Source: Ktedonobacterales bacterium
GTDB taxonomy: Bacteria > Chloroflexota > Ktedonobacteria > Ktedonobacterales > JADMIN01
DNA length: 6,624 nucleotides
Assembly: GCA_025928125.1 (NCBI GenBank)
Contig: JAICKD010000181.1
Location: forward strand, 1-6,624
Direction: 5' to 3'
Shown here one piece after another: positions 5,117-6,624 of the stretch (positions within the stretch are counted from its first letter, which is position 1; the number at the start of each line of letters is the position of its first letter). The notes under the pieces were generated by a model that saw nothing but the letters and a program-made list of their open reading frames with translations, did no database searches and was not told the DNA's origin. The position numbers and the translations under genes were made by a program.

Positions 5117-5186
5117 TAATCCTGAGGTGGGCAAACTCTGACGAGATGGCAATCGGGTCAGACGGCAAACTTAGTATGAGACGCAT

Positions 5187-6086
5187 TCAGTCCGCAGCGT
5201 CTATGGAGGTTGCATCCGCACTGGCTGGCGTGCCGTCGGTTGCCTTGTCTTTTGTGTCACTTGCCGTTTCGGCGGCCAGCTCGCGCTCGATCTCTGCCCG
5301 CTCTCGTTGGCGCTGGGCCTGCTCGATGCGGTCGATCCAGACGAAGAAGATGATGCTCATGAAGAGGATGTCGAGCAGATTGCCCGGCAGCGCCAGCAAT
5401 GCTCCGGCCACCTGCTGATCAACTATCGCCGAAAGCGCGGTGACACGCGGCGCATGGGCATAGACGGAATAGAGCACACCCGGCGCGAAGATGATGGCGA
5501 TGCCGAAGACATCGATCGGCAGGCTTTCCAGCGCGAGATAGGCCATCTGGAGCGGGCTGGACATCCGCGCGCGCCGGTCGGCGGGCGTCAGCAGTGGCCA
5601 CCAGGTCAGTACGCCCGCCAGCAGATAGCTGATATTGGCGACGTTATGCCAGAGCGTATCTTGCGCCGCGAGGTCAAAATAGCGTGGGATTTGCCAGAAG
5701 AGCACGATGGTGTTGAAGGCAAGCACCATGATGACGACGAAGAGCGGCGTGCCTGCCGCCTCGCGCCAGCTCCGCACTGGGAGGAGTCGCTGCGCCAGCT
5801 CGTCGGGCAGCCCGATCATCAGCAGCGGCGCGACGAAGGTGACGATGATGAGGATTTGCGTGACCCGCGCCGTCAGCAAATACTCGCGTCCCAGCGTATC
5901 GAGCGGTGAGAGCAGGGCCAGCGCCAGCAGCGCGACGCCACTGAGATAGGCGATGATGCGCCCGCGCGGCACGACGACGCCTGGTAGCAGTCGCTCGCGC
6001 AGCGGGCCAAGGGCGAGCAGGTAGCCGCCGAGGAGGACGACGAGCAGCCCCAGCGTCACCGGGTCCGCATTCCACCACGTCAGCAC
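5187..6086 (-). CDS. ctaG: CtaG-family (caa3-type) cytochrome c oxidase assembly membrane protein
   Basis: The 299-residue protein has seven hydrophobic segments at about 10-28, 43-62, 74-92, 113-133, 148-165, 185-207 and 224-250, then a charged, coiled-coil-like tail (about 253-299, rich in Glu, Arg, Ala). The topology and motifs such as SPLDTLG (60-66), APLLMIGLP (86-94), LTWWPLL (160-166) and DQQVAG (223-228) fit the caa3_CtaG family, implicated in copper-dependent cytochrome oxidase assembly. Start choice: the frame is open to an ATG at 6227, but that start has no Shine-Dalgarno and adds 47 residues with no membrane character. GTG 6086 has GGGAG 5 nt upstream and begins just before helix 1. 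GTG 6098 is another possibility. The His residues I would expect near helix 3 in this family are absent (TARVTQILI). No oxidase subunits are nearby. Confidence 0.8.
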   Translation of the reverse strand: MLTWWNADPVTLGLLVVLLGGYLLALGPLRERLLPGVVVPRGRIIAYLSGVALLALALLSPLDTLGREYLLTARVTQILIIVTFVAPLLMIGLPDELAQRLLPVRSWREAAGTPLFVVIMVLAFNTIVLFWQIPRYFDLAAQDTLWHNVANISYLLAGVLTWWPLLTPADRRARMSSPLQMAYLALESLPIDVFGIAIIFAPGVLYSVYAHAPRVTALSAIVDQQVAGALLALPGNLLDILFMSIIFFVWIDRIEQAQRQRERAEIERELAAETASDTKDKATDGTPASADATSIDAAD

Positions 6087-6274
6087 TGTCGCTCCCACGC
6101 TGTCGCCGCCTTTTCTCCGCACACGTTCCGCGCCATCCTCAAGCATAGCACTGTGGCATGACCGCAACAAATCAGGGGAGAAATGCGCCACGAAGAGCGC
6201 GTCGTCAAATATGACAGTGGATGTCATGAATTGGCGGTTATGCTGCGGCTAAGGCGGTTTACAGGTACGTGCCG

Positions 6275-6350
6275 CCCCCTCCCCTAACCCCTCCCCCTTG
6301 CAGGGAGAGGGGAATGAGCGGACGCCCCCCTCCCCTAAAGGGGGAGGGGG
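6275..6350. repeat. C/G-tract intergenic repeat with hairpins and a minus-strand G-quadruplex motif
   Basis: The element opens and closes with a 13-bp direct repeat, CCCCCTCCCCTAA, at 6275-6287 and 6326-6338. A near-perfect 11-bp stem pairs 6288-6298 with 6302-6312. A perfect 10-bp stem, CCCCCTCCCC (6326-6335) with GGGGAGGGGG (6341-6350), has loop TAAAG. Read on the minus strand, 6297-6275 is G5-A-G4-TTA-G4-A-G5, a textbook G-quadruplex motif. The element fills the gap between divergent ctaG and the luciferase-like gene, so it is not a shared terminator. I found no gene in the 283-bp gap 6087-6369. Confidence 0.7.
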
Positions 6351-6369
6351 ACCAGATGAAGGAGCGGGT

Positions 6370-6624
6370 ATGAAGTACGGGTTCATCATTCCTGGCGGCG
6401 ATATCCAGACAGTGGCTGAGATGGCGGCGGAGGGTGAGAACGCTGGCTGGGATGGGATGTTTTACTGGGACGGCATCTACATCAAGGACGCGGGGCCGAT
6501 GTATGACCCGTGGGTGACGATGGCGGCGATGGCGCTGCGCACAAAAACCGTCCGGCTGGGCGCGATCATCTCGCCGCTCTCGCGGCGGCGGCCGTGGAAG
6601 GTGGCGCGCGAGACGGTCTCGCTC
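6370..6624 (+). CDS. Luciferase-like (LLM class) flavin-dependent oxidoreductase, C-terminus cut by window edge
   Basis: Eighty-five N-terminal residues are visible before the window ends. MKYGFIIPGG starts the first beta strand of a TIM barrel. AEMAAEGENAGWDGMFYWD (16-34) is the typical 'A-x-x-A-E-x-x-G-[WF]-D' helix-strand of bacterial luciferase-like enzymes. YDPWVTMAAMALRTKTVRLGAIISPLSRRRPWKVARETVSL (45-85) carries the second conserved block, ending in the P-x-x-x-A-R-x-x-x-x-L region. These enzymes use FMNH2 or F420 to oxidise or reduce small organic substrates; the substrate and cofactor cannot be decided from this part. AAGGAG at 6359-6364 is 5 nt before ATG 6370 and fixes the start. 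The gene is divergent from ctaG across the C/G-tract repeat. Confidence 0.9.
   Translation, partial: MKYGFIIPGGDIQTVAEMAAEGENAGWDGMFYWDGIYIKDAGPMYDPWVTMAAMALRTKTVRLGAIISPLSRRRPWKVARETVSL

Noticed and set aside
6326..6350. Intrinsic terminator
   Set aside because: The hairpin is strong, but no T-tract follows on either strand and the flanking genes diverge, so no transcript should end here.

Overview
The window is high-GC bacterial chromosomal DNA with seven protein genes, two of them cut by the window edges. The gene set is a secreted S53 peptidase, a split B12-dependent acyl-CoA mutase subunit with its MeaB chaperone, a CtaG-type oxidase assembly protein and a luciferase-like flavoenzyme. 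Together with intergenic GC-rich hairpin repeats, this best fits a Chloroflexota bacterium, perhaps of the Ktedonobacteria. That assignment is inference from gene content and style of repeats. No rRNA, tRNA, CRISPR array, transposase or prophage gene was found.

Layout. Positions 1-753 (minus) hold the N-terminal part of a sedolisin precursor: signal peptide, pro-domain and the first residues of the catalytic domain. Divergent from it, 990-1736 (plus) encodes an O6-alkylguanine-DNA alkyltransferase that carries an Ada-type four-cysteine zinc domain at its C-terminus, the reverse of the usual Ada order and without an AraC domain. Next, 1862-2428 (plus) encodes a small lipoprotein with an Ig-like beta domain.

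The 319 bp from 2429 to 2747 contain no convincing gene but are rich in structure. They hold a GC hairpin repeat, a sigma70-like promoter whose -35 and -10 elements lie inside a perfect 12-bp inverted repeat, a predicted 5'-terminal mRNA hairpin, and a hairpin that would bring a distant Shine-Dalgarno sequence close to the next ATG. Downstream is a two-gene operon with a 14-nt overlap: the cobalamin-binding small subunit of a methylmalonyl-CoA-mutase-type enzyme (2748-3248) and its G-protein chaperone MeaB (3235-4197). The large catalytic mutase subunit is not in the window, so it must be encoded elsewhere.

A LOG-family nucleoside-monophosphate phosphoribohydrolase follows (4374-4961, plus). 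It converges with a seven-helix CtaG-family membrane protein (5187-6086, minus). The gap between them holds a second copy of the GC hairpin, a related hairpin and a C-run/G-run hairpin. Divergent from ctaG, after a C/G-tract repeat with a strong G-quadruplex motif on the minus strand, a luciferase-like monooxygenase gene begins at 6370 and runs off the window.

Apart from the mutase-subunit/meaB pair, the genes look like independent housekeeping or accessory units rather than one pathway. The most unusual items are the permuted alkyltransferase-Ada zinc fusion, the layered control region of the mutase operon, and the family of TGAA-loop hairpins.
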